From the NCBI GenBank assembly GCA_934271365.1, contig CAKQRI010000013.1, forward strand, positions 1 to 41,859: a stretch of DNA of 41,859 bases, written 5' to 3'. Every line of letters begins with the position of its first letter. Within the stretch, counting starts at the first letter, position 1. The notes beneath the pieces were generated by a model. That model searched no databases and was not told the DNA's origin. It saw only the letters and a list, made by a program, of their open reading frames with translations. A program made the position numbers and the translations under genes. Below are positions 8,513 to 16,687 of this stretch, in pieces. Source of the DNA: an uncultured Spirochaetales bacterium. GTDB lineage: Bacteria > Spirochaetota > Spirochaetia > Sphaerochaetales > Sphaerochaetaceae.

Positions 8513-9598
8513 CTAAGCGAAAATAGATAAGATAATGCCGCCAGCAAGAACAGAACCGATCTGACCTGCAACATTTGCTCCAAGTGCAAATGGAAGAAGA
8601 TGATTCTGACGATCAGCTTCTAGACCTAGTTTCTGCACAACACGAGAAGCCATCGGGAATGCAGATATCCCAGCCCCGCCAATAAGAGGATTGACTTTCC
8701 GTCCTTTTCTCAGAAACAGGTTAATTGCCTTCACGAAGAAGACACCGCACAGAGTATCGAAGATGAATGCAAACAGCCCGAATGCTATTATCATCAGAGT
8801 CTCAGGACGTAGGATTTCAGGTCCTTTCATCATTGGAGCAATAGAGAGTCCCAGAAGAAGCGAAATCAAAGGAGAGAGAACACTCTCTGCAGAACGGGAG
8901 AGAGAGTCAAGAACGCCACATTCCCTTAAGAGATTGCCAAACATAAGCATACCGACCAAAGCAGCTGAATCAGGAGCCAGAATAGAGCATATTATGCTTA
9001 CAACAATAGGAAAGGCAATCTTAGCCGTCTTTGGTACTGACGATGCAGAATACACCATCCGGATTTCTCTTTCCTTCTTCGTTGTTGCAGCTCTCAGCAC
9101 AATCGGCTGAATAATCGGTACAAGTGCCATATAGCAATATGCAACTATCAGGATAGGTGCGATGAACTGAGAATTGAGCTTTCCGGAAACAAGTATAGCA
9201 GTAGGACCATCTGCAGCGCCTATTATGCCTATAGAAGCCGCATCCTTAAGAGGAAAGAAGAAAGAGGCTAGCATCATTGATAGGAATATTCCACCCTGGC
9301 CTGCTGCTCCTATGAAGATCAGCCAAGGCTTCTCTATAAGCGGCCCAAAATATATCATTGCACCGATTCCAATGAAAAGCAGAAGCGGAAAAACCTCGTA
9401 CTCTGCTATTCCGAATTCATAAAGCCATGTGAGTATGCCAGTATCTGATGCAATAACAGAGCCAGGAAGATTCACTAAAATGCATCCAAAGCCCATTGGA
9501 AGAAGAAGCGTGGGCTCCATCTCCTTCTTTATAGCAAGATAAATAAGGAGAATCCCGATAAATACCATGATTATCTCATATATTAAATCCGTATTCAT
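8513..9598 (-). CDS. Sodium ion-translocating decarboxylase beta subunit (OadB/GcdB/MmdB family)
   Basis: Integral membrane carboxybiotin decarboxylase subunit that couples decarboxylation to Na+ export. The 361 residues are strongly hydrophobic with the family hallmarks GIIGAADGPTAI, a GG-rich GGAGISAFPMAS segment and a C-terminal LGANVAGQIGSVLAGG. Length fits the shorter members of the family. The alpha (carboxyltransferase) and biotin-carrier subunits are not in the window, so the substrate (oxaloacetate, glutaconyl-CoA, methylmalonyl-CoA or other) cannot be told. No good Shine-Dalgarno precedes the ATG at 9598; a start at an internal Met about 10 residues in is possible. Divergent from guaD, with an inverted repeat in the shared spacer. 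Confidence 0.9.
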   Translation of the reverse strand: MNTDLIYEIIMVFIGILLIYLAIKKEMEPTLLLPMGFGCILVNLPGSVIASDTGILTWLYEFGIAEYEVFPLLLFIGIGAMIYFGPLIEKPWLIFIGAAGQGGIFLSMMLASFFFPLKDAASIGIIGAADGPTAILVSGKLNSQFIAPILIVAYCYMALVPIIQPIVLRAATTKKEREIRMVYSASSVPKTAKIAFPIVVSIICSILAPDSAALVGMLMFGNLLRECGVLDSLSRSAESVLSPLISLLLGLSIAPMMKGPEILRPETLMIIAFGLFAFIFDTLCGVFFVKAINLFLRKGRKVNPLIGGAGISAFPMASRVVQKLGLEADRQNHLLPFALGANVAGQIGSVLAGGIILSIFA

Positions 9599-9617
9599 AT
9601 CAAAATATTACAATACA

Positions 9618-9646
9618 AAACAGAAATAAATTGTCAGATTCTGTTT
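9618..9646. repeat. Inverted repeat in the oadB-like promoter region
   Basis: AAACAGAA and TTCTGTTT form a perfect 8-bp inverted repeat with a 13-base spacer, 20-50 bases upstream of the decarboxylase gene. It may be a repressor operator or part of a 5' leader hairpin. No regulator can be named. Confidence 0.4.
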
Positions 9647-9699
9647 ATTTTAACAAAGATTTTACATCAGATGAGCATAATCAGATATAAAATCCGGTA

Positions 9700-9728
9700 T
9701 TGAACTAAAGCATCATCAATATTACATT
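9700..9728 (+). promoter_or_regulatory. Predicted sigma-70 promoter of guaD
   Basis: TTGAAC (9700-9705), a 17-base spacer and TACATT (9723-9728). The expected transcription start, about 9735, falls at the beginning of the riboswitch aptamer, which supports the promoter. Confidence 0.55.
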
Positions 9729-9730
9729 TG

Positions 9731-9801
9731 TTTATGTATAAGCCTAAAATATGGTTGGGTGTCTCTACTGGCTACCGTAAATAGCCATGCTACAGTGTAG
9801 C
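9731..9801 (+). ncRNA. Purine riboswitch, guanine-type (C at position 74)
   Basis: The region matches the purine-sensing aptamer. P1 can form between TGTA (9735-9738) and TACA (9791-9794). J1/2 is TAAGC, the P2 loop AATATGG is closed by CCTAA/TTGGG, J2/3 contains TCTACT, and the P3 loop is CCGTAAA closed by GGCTA/TAGCC. The base just before the P1 3' strand, equivalent to position 74 of the xpt riboswitch, is C, which specifies guanine or hypoxanthine rather than adenine. Immediately after it, GCTAC and GTAGC (9789-9801) form an alternative hairpin that competes with P1, just before the AGGAGG of guaD. No U-run follows, so control is probably at translation. The downstream gene is guanine deaminase. 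Confidence 0.85.
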
Positions 9802-9815
9802 TACAGGAGGCATTT

Positions 9816-11078
9816 ATGGAAAGGATTCTCATAAGAGGCGACATTGCAACCAGCACTGGTGAAAAAGATCTCAGAACATATCCGGACCACTGGGTCATAA
9901 TCGAAGATGGAATAATAAAAGGCATAGAAAAGGATGAGCCAAATCTCAATGGCGAAAAGCTTGACTATAGAGACCACCTTATCGTTCCAGGCCTTTATGA
10001 CCTCCACATCCACGCACCTCAGTACCAGTATGCAGGCCTTCATATGGACCTAGAGCTCCTTGAATGGCTTAACAGCTATACTTTTCCAGAAGAGGCAAAA
10101 TACATAGATGCAGATTATGCAGATAAGGCATATACAATATTCGCGGAAGATATTAAGAAGAGCGAAACAGCCAGGCTATGCTGCTTCGGAACAATACATA
10201 GAAAAGCAGATATGCTTCTTGCGGAAAAGCTTGAAGATGCAGGGCTTTCAGGCTTCGTCGGCAAAGTCAATATGGACAGGAATGCACCTGATTATCTCAC
10301 AGAGGATACAGATGAATCGTTTAATGAAACTGTCAGATTCATTGAAGAGATGAAGAGACTCAAGAACATAAAGCCTATAATCACTCCAAGATTCATCCCA
10401 TCCTGCTCTGATGAGCTATCAAGAAAGCTTGGCAAGCTTGCTAAGCACAGTGGCATTCCAGTACAGTCTCATCTAGATGAGAACCTATCAGAGATTGCGT
10501 GGATAAAAGAGCTCTGTCCATGGGCGGAAAGCTACAGTGATGCTTATGATGAGTTCGGCTTATTCGGAAGCACTCCGACTGTGATGGCCCATGCAGTATG
10601 GATGGAGGAAGAAGAGATGGATCTTATGAAGAAGCGTAATGTATATGTTGCACACTCACCTTCATCAAATGCAAATATCTCATCAGGAATAGCCCCTGTG
10701 CGGGAGTTCCTCAATAGAGGCATAAATGTAGGTCTTGCTACAGACATAGCTGGAGGCTCATCTGAATCCCTCTTCAGGGTAATGACAGAAGCCATACAGC
10801 ATAGCAAGCTCAGATGGAGACTTGCAGATCAGAGTCTTTCCCCTCTTACATTTAAAGAAGCCTTCTATATTGCAACACGCTCTGCAGGTTCATTCTTCGG
10901 AAAGGCTGGAGCAATAGAGAAAGGCTTTGATGCAGATATTCTAGTGATAGATGACAGAGATGCCAGAACAACGCTAAGAGGTCAGATGACAATTGCTGAG
11001 CGCCTTGAATGGTATAGCTACAGGACACCTGGAGATAGGATAAAGGCAAAGTTTGTACAGGGAAGAAAGCTGATCTGA
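9816..11078 (+). CDS. guaD: Guanine deaminase
   Basis: Zinc amidohydrolase that converts guanine to xanthine and ammonia in purine salvage or catabolism. The 420-residue protein has the guanine deaminase signature PGLYDLHIHAPQY around residues 55-67, the later metal and substrate ligands in QSHLDE and AHAVWM, and the catalytic aspartate in LATDIAGGSS. AGGAGG lies 5 bases before the ATG and is next to a guanine-type riboswitch, so substrate sensing and the enzyme are directly linked. A uracil/xanthine-type permease of possible related use lies at 32549-33844 but is not in the operon. The gene ends at a hairpin shared with copA. Confidence 0.93.
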   Translation: MERILIRGDIATSTGEKDLRTYPDHWVIIEDGIIKGIEKDEPNLNGEKLDYRDHLIVPGLYDLHIHAPQYQYAGLHMDLELLEWLNSYTFPEEAKYIDADYADKAYTIFAEDIKKSETARLCCFGTIHRKADMLLAEKLEDAGLSGFVGKVNMDRNAPDYLTEDTDESFNETVRFIEEMKRLKNIKPIITPRFIPSCSDELSRKLGKLAKHSGIPVQSHLDENLSEIAWIKELCPWAESYSDAYDEFGLFGSTPTVMAHAVWMEEEEMDLMKKRNVYVAHSPSSNANISSGIAPVREFLNRGINVGLATDIAGGSSESLFRVMTEAIQHSKLRWRLADQSLSPLTFKEAFYIATRSAGSFFGKAGAIEKGFDADILVIDDRDARTTLRGQMTIAERLEWYSYRTPGDRIKAKFVQGRKLI

Positions 11079-11086
11079 TATAAAAA

Positions 11087-11108
11087 GCTCCCAGCATCAG
11101 CTAGGAGC
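11087..11108 (-). terminator. Terminator between guaD and copA
   Basis: GCTCC.AGC pairs with GCT.GGAGC around ATCA. On the minus strand it is followed by T5, so it mainly terminates copA; it also lies 8 bases after the guaD stop. Confidence 0.75.
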
Positions 11109-11116
11109 AATACAAA

Positions 11117-11326
11117 TCAGTCAATGGAGACCACTTCGTAGTCCTTATCCTCTACGGCTTTTCTAAGTGATTCATCTGAAACAGCTTCTGAGAGCGTAAC
11201 TGAAGCAGTTCCGCTTTCATGGCTTACTTCTGCATTCTCCACACCATTTACAGAAAGCAGAGCTTTTTTTACTGTACTCTCGCAGTGTGAGCACATCATT
11301 CCTTTGATATGCATTGTCTTTACCAT
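11117..11326 (-). CDS. Possible free CopZ-like copper chaperone from an internal start in copA
   Basis: In frame within copA, ATG at 11326 follows AAGGAG by 9 bases, an excellent ribosome-binding site that the fused protein does not need. Translation from here would give a 69-residue protein with one GMMCSHC metal site, the normal length and make-up of CopZ. I infer that copA may give both a full-length pump and a free chaperone; E. coli copA makes a chaperone from the same gene by a different mechanism (frameshifting at the N-terminal domain). It could equally be the relic of a recent copA-copZ fusion. Confidence 0.45.
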   Translation of the reverse strand: MVKTMHIKGMMCSHCESTVKKALLSVNGVENAEVSHESGTASVTLSEAVSDESLRKAVEDKDYEVVSID

Positions 11327-13612
11327 AACCTTTTTCTCCTTCTTATCATTTTTTCTGATAATCTTCTTATCCTTTGATGCATCATAGATATCCACAAGAT
11401 TAAGCCTAAGTGCATTCGTAACCACAGAAAAGCTTGAGAGACTCATTGCTGCAGCTCCAATCATTGGATTGAGCGTCCATCCAAATAGCGGAATAAAGAG
11501 GCCTGCAGCAAGAGGAATTCCAAGGCTATTGTAGAAGAACGCCCAGAAGAGATTCTCATGGATATTGAAAAGAGCCTTCCTTGATAGCCTTATTGCAGCA
11601 GCAGCATCAAGAAGCGAATTCTTCATCAGGATGACATCGGCAGACTCAATAGCGACATCAGTACCGCTTCCAATAGCGGCTCCGATATCTGCAGAGGCAA
11701 GAGCAGGAGCATCATTTATGCCATCTCCAATCATCATTACCTTGCCGCTTCTCTTGAGATTCTCTATGGCTTTAGCCTTTCCATCTGGAAGCACTCCTGC
11801 TATGACCTCATCAACACCGGCATCCCTAGCAATAGCATTAGCGGTCTTCTCATTATCTCCTGTTATCATCACAGTGCGGATTCCCATTGCCTTCAGTTCA
11901 TTTATAGCTTTCCTGCTATCATCCCTTATCACATCAGCTACAGCAATTATTCCAAGTATGGCATCATCCTCGCTGAAGAACAATGGAGTCTTGCCTTCTT
12001 CTGAAAGCTTATCTGCGATAGCTGAAAGCTCTGAAGGGATGTCTTTGATAAGCTTTCTGTTTCCTCCTCTGATCAACCTGCCATCTAGAATGCAGGACAC
12101 TCCGCTTCCAATCATGGCTTTGAAATCAGAAACATCAGAAATAAGAACATTCTTCTCTTCGGCTTTTCTGACAACAGCATAGGAAAGAGGATGCTCACTC
12201 TTCTTCTCCGCAGAAGCAGCCTTAGACAGAAGAGAATCTGCAGTGATGCCTGATGCTGGATATATCCCAACAACTTCAGGTTCACCTGTAGTTATGGTGC
12301 CTGTCTTGTCAAGTGCAACAATGCTGACACGGCCAGACTCCTCCATAGCTGCTGCTGTCTTATAAAGGATTCCATGTCTTGCACCGATTCCGCTTGCAAC
12401 CATTATTGCAACAGGAGTTGCAAGGCCTAGAGCACAGGGGCAGCTTATCACAAGAACTGATATGGCACGGCCTAGAGAATAAGATATGCCCTTTCCTGCA
12501 GCCATCCAGGCGATAAATGCAATAAGTGAAATAACCATGACAGATGGCACAAATACAGCAGAGACCTTATCTGCAGCTTTTGCTATCGGAGCCTTTGTCG
12601 AGGAGGCATCAGAAACAAGCTTTATTATCTTAGAAAGTGATGTATTCTCGCCTACATCTGTTGCCCTGCATTTCAGGAATCCAGACTGATTGACCGTACC
12701 AGCACTGACTTTATCACCTTCTGCTTTATCTGCCGGAATGGACTCTCCTGTAAGAGATGACTCATTGACAGCACTCTCACCTTCAATGACAATGCCATCG
12801 ACAGGAATCGAAGAACCAGGCTTCACTATGAAGATATCACCAGGCGAAACAGCAGAGATAGGAACTACTGATTCCTTTCCTTCCTTTATTATGACAGCTG
12901 TCTCAGGAGCAAGCTTCAGCAGAGTCTTAAGGGCATCAGTGGTTCTGCCCTTGCTCTTGGCTTCCAAGAGCTTTCCGATTGTAATCAGAGTGAGGATCAT
13001 CGCAGCCGACTCAAAATAGAATTCATGGACAATATGCATAGCATGATCCATATGTCCGGATGCAGCCATTGAATTCATCCGGAACATCAGAGCTGCAGAA
13101 TAGACATAAGATGCCACAGAGCCAAGAGCCACAAGCGTATCCATGTTCGGAGATCCATGCCTGAGAGATGAGAATCCGCTTATGAAGAAGCGCTGATTGA
13201 TCACGATGACAGCAGTAGATAGAAGAAGCTCCAGAAGCGCAATATCAAGAGGATTTGATATTGCCTCTGGAAGCGGCCATCCCCACATCAAATGGCCCAT
13301 CGAGATATACATCAGAGCTAAGAGAAATACAATTGATGCTATCAGACGATGCTTCAGCCTCGGGCTGTCCTTATCTTCTAGCCTAGCACCAAGCTCAGAA
13401 TCATTATCATTTTTAGCATCTTCAAGAGATGCTCCATAGCCGGCCTTCTCTACGGCCTTTATAACATCATCAGCAACTGCCGTGCCTTCTACATTCATCG
13501 AATTGGTCAGAAGGCTAACAGAGCATGATGTGACTCCTCTGACTTTTCCAACAGCCTTCTCCACATGAGCCTGGCATGCTGCACATGTCATTCCTGTAAC
13601 AGTGAAATTCAT
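11117..13612 (-). CDS. copA: Copper-translocating P1B-type ATPase with C-terminal CopZ domain
   Basis: Inner-membrane Cu(I) exporter of 831 residues. An N-terminal heavy-metal-associated domain carries GMTCAAC (C10, C13). It is followed by membrane helices with a Met/His-rich outer loop (about 178-196), the actuator motif SLTGES, the copper-selective CPC (391-393), the phosphorylation site DKTGT (D435) and the hinge GDGINDAP. A second metal-binding domain follows the last helices (about 763-831, GMMCSHC), after a lysine-rich linker. That position is unusual and the domain has exactly the size of the free chaperone CopZ. The ATG overlaps the csoR stop (ATGA), so the gene is coupled to its copper-sensing repressor. 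Confidence 0.95.
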   Translation of the reverse strand: MNFTVTGMTCAACQAHVEKAVGKVRGVTSCSVSLLTNSMNVEGTAVADDVIKAVEKAGYGASLEDAKNDNDSELGARLEDKDSPRLKHRLIASIVFLLALMYISMGHLMWGWPLPEAISNPLDIALLELLLSTAVIVINQRFFISGFSSLRHGSPNMDTLVALGSVASYVYSAALMFRMNSMAASGHMDHAMHIVHEFYFESAAMILTLITIGKLLEAKSKGRTTDALKTLLKLAPETAVIIKEGKESVVPISAVSPGDIFIVKPGSSIPVDGIVIEGESAVNESSLTGESIPADKAEGDKVSAGTVNQSGFLKCRATDVGENTSLSKIIKLVSDASSTKAPIAKAADKVSAVFVPSVMVISLIAFIAWMAAGKGISYSLGRAISVLVISCPCALGLATPVAIMVASGIGARHGILYKTAAAMEESGRVSIVALDKTGTITTGEPEVVGIYPASGITADSLLSKAASAEKKSEHPLSYAVVRKAEEKNVLISDVSDFKAMIGSGVSCILDGRLIRGGNRKLIKDIPSELSAIADKLSEEGKTPLFFSEDDAILGIIAVADVIRDDSRKAINELKAMGIRTVMITGDNEKTANAIARDAGVDEVIAGVLPDGKAKAIENLKRSGKVMMIGDGINDAPALASADIGAAIGSGTDVAIESADVILMKNSLLDAAAAIRLSRKALFNIHENLFWAFFYNSLGIPLAAGLFIPLFGWTLNPMIGAAAMSLSSFSVVTNALRLNLVDIYDASKDKKIIRKNDKKEKKVMVKTMHIKGMMCSHCESTVKKALLSVNGVENAEVSHESGTASVTLSEAVSDESLRKAVEDKDYEVVSID

Positions 13613-13902
13613 TTCATAAGCCTCTTGAGAGTATCTACAAGTTCATCGATGACCTCATCATTACCAGCTCTGATATCATCTGCTACGCATGTTCTCAGAT
13701 GATTGGCAAGAAGCTCCTTTTCAAATCCATTTATCGCAGCATTCACTGCAGCACACTGAATCAGGATGTCAGGACAGTAGGCTGAAGAGCTGAGCATATT
13801 TCTGATTCCCCTGACCTGCCCCTCTATCCTCGCAAGCCTGTTATCAAGGCTTTTGTATTCCTCATCACTTCTTTCCTTTGTTTTCTTATTGCAGCAATCC
13901 AT
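13609..13902 (-). CDS. csoR: Copper-sensing transcriptional repressor (CsoR family)
   Basis: A 97-residue all-helical DUF156 repressor that releases DNA on binding Cu(I). The family C-H-C ligand set is present as C43, H68 and C72, with the same 25- and 4-residue spacing as in characterised CsoR. DNRLARIEGQVRGI is the typical N-terminal helix. An extra CC at residues 3-4 and a lysine-rich tail precede it. AGGAG lies shortly before the ATG. It is the first gene of the csoR-copA operon and is presumably autoregulated through the palindromes just upstream. Confidence 0.92.
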   Translation of the reverse strand: MDCCNKKTKERSDEEYKSLDNRLARIEGQVRGIRNMLSSSAYCPDILIQCAAVNAAINGFEKELLANHLRTCVADDIRAGNDEVIDELVDTLKRLMK

Positions 13903-13913
13903 GCTTTTCTCCT

Positions 13914-13930
13914 ATACCCCACAGGGCTAT
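13914..13930. promoter_or_regulatory. CsoR-like operator, proximal
   Basis: ATACCCCACAGGGCTAT is a near-perfect palindrome of the TACCC-N5-GGGTA type recognised by CsoR. It lies 12 bases upstream of the csoR ATG, directly before its ribosome-binding site. Confidence 0.5.
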
Positions 13931-13943
13931 TATCATAAATAGA

Positions 13944-13973
13944 AAAATAATACCCATAATAGGTATATGTCAA
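13944..13973 (-). promoter_or_regulatory. csoR-copA promoter with CsoR-like palindrome in the spacer
   Basis: On the minus strand TTGACA (13973-13968) and TATTTT (13949-13944) are separated by 18 bases. The spacer contains the palindrome ATACC-N7-GGTAT (13950-13966), so a bound repressor would sit exactly between the two promoter boxes. Confidence 0.6.
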
Positions 13974-14087
13974 GAATAATATCCAAAATTTCATCATATC
14001 AGATATCTTCTGAGCATCATTTCCATCCGGAATTGCTTAAAAAACAGAATGGAAACGGGTACAATAAGATTGTTGAGAGGTAAATTT

Positions 14088-14507
14088 ATGGCTACAAAAA
14101 CAGAAGCAAAGGGAAGCACTGTCAAGAAGAGTGCTCCAACGACAAAAGACAAAATCAAGAAGATAAGCAGCAAGCTTGAAGTGAAAAAGGATGAGAGTGC
14201 AGTATCAGAGAAGAAGGAGGTCAAGGATGTTCATACTCTCTCTTATGTTCCAGAGAAAGGCTGGGCTGTCAAAAGACAGGGAAGCGCTAAGGTGATAAAG
14301 TACTTTCCTACTAAGCTTGAAGCTGTTGAATATCTTGTAAAAGTCAGCGGCAACCAGAATACAAGAGTTGTAATCAGGCTGAAGAACGGAAAATTCCAGA
14401 AGTTCGATAATGCTGTCAGAGCGCTTAACTATTCAAAGACAAGCAAGGAAGATGATGAGAAGGCTCTGGATGAAGCTCCGGATGTATCTGAGGAAATAAC
14501 TGAATAA
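14088..14507 (+). CDS. DUF2188 domain protein with charged N-terminus
   Basis: A 139-residue protein with a lysine-rich, low-complexity N-terminal half (about residues 1-45) and a DUF2188-type domain (about 47-105). In that domain VPEKGWAVKRQGS, the heptad-like TKLEAVEYL and the turn VIRLKNGKFQKF follow the usual small alpha/beta pattern. The C-terminus is acidic. Function of DUF2188 is not established; the basic arm suggests nucleic-acid binding. The start at 14088 follows GAGAGG; the frame is open to 14049 but lacks a ribosome site there. It is transcribed away from csoR. Confidence 0.7.
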   Translation: MATKTEAKGSTVKKSAPTTKDKIKKISSKLEVKKDESAVSEKKEVKDVHTLSYVPEKGWAVKRQGSAKVIKYFPTKLEAVEYLVKVSGNQNTRVVIRLKNGKFQKFDNAVRALNYSKTSKEDDEKALDEAPDVSEEITE

Positions 14508-14521
14508 CAGGAATAAAAAAG

Positions 14522-14594
14522 TCGGGCAAGGCGGATTTGAACCGCCGACCCCTTGGTCCCGAACCAAGTGCGCTAGCCCCTGCGCTACTACCCG
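14522..14594 (-). tRNA. tRNA-Pro (anticodon CGG)
   Basis: A 73-base cloverleaf on the minus strand. The acceptor CGGGTAG pairs with TTGCCCG with two wobbles, the D arm begins AGCGCAGGGG, the anticodon stem CTTGG/CCAAG encloses TTCGGGA with anticodon CGG, and the T arm is GGCGG-TTCAAAT-CCGCC. The discriminator base is A and CCA is not encoded. A T6 run follows on the minus strand and may end the transcript. Confidence 0.95.
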
Positions 14595-14665
14595 ATAACG
14601 CTGTGATTATAATGCTAAATCCACACAGTTGTCCATATCACTGAAAAGGGAAATAAGAAGCAGGA

Positions 14666-15457
14666 TCATCTGAAAGAAAGCCTGTTCGTCCCATCTGATG
14701 TATCAATGAATGGTGTAACCATATTAAGTGAATGCTCAGATACGAATGCCTCAAGCTTATCTGAATACTTATCTAGATTCTCCACACTATGTGCATCAGC
14801 ATTCATAATACAGCGTGCATTCATGGAAGATGCAAGAGTCCAGAATGAATGATTAGGATATCCATACTCTTCATTTCCTGCAGCTATTGATTTCGCAATT
14901 CCATTAGCATTGACTTCCAAAGGCAGAGACAGCTCATTGGAAAGAGTTATTATATCTTTTGCAACAGAAGCTGCATCGCTATCAAAAGGACAATGTGATA
15001 GATACACATCAGGATGGCACACAAAAGCAAACAATCCTGATTCCATAGCCTTAATAGTTGAATCAGCATATATAAATAAATCTTCTTTTGTCATTGAACC
15101 ATCAAAAGGATTGGAGATTCTATCTCCGCTTATCATGAAGTGAGTTCCTGTAATCAGGTAATCAACATCTGCTCTGACATCCTCGAAATAGCTTTTGTAT
15201 TCTGGAAAGTAGTCACATTCAAAGCCTCTGAGAATGCTTATGCTATGCTCTGAAGCTGCTTTTGCAATATCTGAAAGATAATCTTTCACCTGGCTATAAT
15301 CCATGCGTGTTGAATGGAATCTGTTATCAGGAAATGGACAATGTTCAGAAAAGCCTAGAAGCTCATATCCTTTTTTCTCAGCATATTCAGCATATTCTTC
15401 AATCTTACCGCTTCCATGCCCGCAGTAGAATGAATGTGTGTGCAAATTATATTTCAT
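14666..15457 (-). CDS. PHP-domain phosphatase, histidinol-phosphatase (HisJ) type
   Basis: Metal-dependent phosphoesterase of 263 residues, the normal length for HisJ-type histidinol phosphatases. Metal ligands occur in order: HTHSFYCGHG near the N-terminus, FSEHCPFPD, ECDY, TGTHF, CHPDV and NADAHS. No other histidine biosynthesis gene is in the window, so another phosphoester substrate is possible. GAGGATTT precedes the ATG, which lies 9 bases after the stop of the coiled-coil gene; the two are probably one operon. The tRNA-Pro gene lies downstream on the same strand. Confidence 0.8.
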   Translation of the reverse strand: MKYNLHTHSFYCGHGSGKIEEYAEYAEKKGYELLGFSEHCPFPDNRFHSTRMDYSQVKDYLSDIAKAASEHSISILRGFECDYFPEYKSYFEDVRADVDYLITGTHFMISGDRISNPFDGSMTKEDLFIYADSTIKAMESGLFAFVCHPDVYLSHCPFDSDAASVAKDIITLSNELSLPLEVNANGIAKSIAAGNEEYGYPNHSFWTLASSMNARCIMNADAHSVENLDKYSDKLEAFVSEHSLNMVTPFIDTSDGTNRLSFR

Positions 15458-15466
15458 ATCAAATCC

Positions 15467-16471
15467 TCAATTCATCGAAAGACGATCAACCGTTCCTTCC
15501 AGCCTATCTATCTCAGCCTGTATCTGGCTGATCTGAAGATCTATTCTCTCCTTCTCTTTCTGCAGGATGAGGATCTTAGCCCGCTCTTCCTCAATCTGTG
15601 CTTTATAGTCATCAGCCTTTGCTTCCTTCATCATCCGCTTAAGCGTATTTGAAAGAGCACTGTACTCATTCTGGCTTTTCAGAATCGAATCAAGATAGTC
15701 AAGAATCTCTGATGGCGTTGACTGATCAATCCATGAGGCACCTCTGTCAAAGAGATAGTTGCCATATCCGATTATCTCCTCTCTGAGCTTATCCGACTTG
15801 TCATCAAAGCCTGCTTTCAGCTTCTCATATCCGCCTTTATCCAGCGCCTTCTTCTCTCCATCCGAGGTATCAAGATACCCAGAAATCTCTGCAAGGCGTG
15901 AAGAAAGCTCCTTTATCTCTGTGCTGCATGCATTGCACTCTTCACATATGCTCTTAGCATTGTCACCAGAAAGAGATGAGGAAAGATCATTATCAAGAAC
16001 AAGCGAAGCATATCCAAGGAGTCTGGAATCATTGCTTCTCTGAAGTTTAGCCTTCCCCCTGATTGATAGGAATCTATCAAAAAATCCCTCAGAGTTCTTT
16101 TTCTCTGAATAAAGCCTTTCTTCTTCTACATCATTATATACAGATGAGAAAACAGTCTTATCAAGAAGAGATAAAGAGCACTGCTCATAGACAAGAGCCC
16201 CAAGCCTCAGCCGTGATAGCTTCAGCTCTCTGTTCTTCTCGCCTATCCTATCTCGTATCTGCTCTGCCTCATCAGATTTCTCTTTGTATAATGAGAGGAA
16301 TCTGTCAGCTTCATTAAGCTCTGATTCAGCCTTCTCTTTATCTTTTTTTGCATTGAGAACACTCTCCAGAAGCCTTTTCCCAACAGGTATTCCTAGAGCA
16401 TCAGGAGATGATGCTACTGAATCTCCTAGCTTAAAGTAACAGCCTCTTATTTCCTCTGCAACCTGATCCAT
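15467..16471 (-). CDS. Coiled-coil protein of unknown function
   Basis: About 334 residues, mostly charged helix with several long heptad stretches (early NAKKDKEKAESEL, and a C-terminal coil LQKEKERIDLQISQIQAEI). A central segment has a CEECNAC cluster (CxxCxxC) that may bind a metal. No signal peptide or membrane span is seen, so it is probably cytoplasmic. The start is uncertain. 16471 is chosen because AGGAG stands 3 bases upstream and a TATAAT box lies about 50 bases before it; the frame continues to 16513 and 16558 without a ribosome site. I do not recognise the family. Confidence 0.6.
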   Translation of the reverse strand: MDQVAEEIRGCYFKLGDSVASSPDALGIPVGKRLLESVLNAKKDKEKAESELNEADRFLSLYKEKSDEAEQIRDRIGEKNRELKLSRLRLGALVYEQCSLSLLDKTVFSSVYNDVEEERLYSEKKNSEGFFDRFLSIRGKAKLQRSNDSRLLGYASLVLDNDLSSSLSGDNAKSICEECNACSTEIKELSSRLAEISGYLDTSDGEKKALDKGGYEKLKAGFDDKSDKLREEIIGYGNYLFDRGASWIDQSTPSEILDYLDSILKSQNEYSALSNTLKRMMKEAKADDYKAQIEEERAKILILQKEKERIDLQISQIQAEIDRLEGTVDRLSMN

Positions 16472-16687
16472 TTTCTCCTGTATTCCAGATAAGGCTTCTT
16501 CTCTTGCTCTCATAACTGCATTATATAGTAGCACATCGCAATGTTTATTGACAAACATTTGAGGCTTTAAGTATCCTTCAATATTGTATCCTCAGGTTCT
16601 CCATCCAGCTTAGAGATACACCAGATGACGCATTATACCCATTTCAGGCGTCTTTCAATCTGCCCCAAAACGGGCATAGGAGTATTT

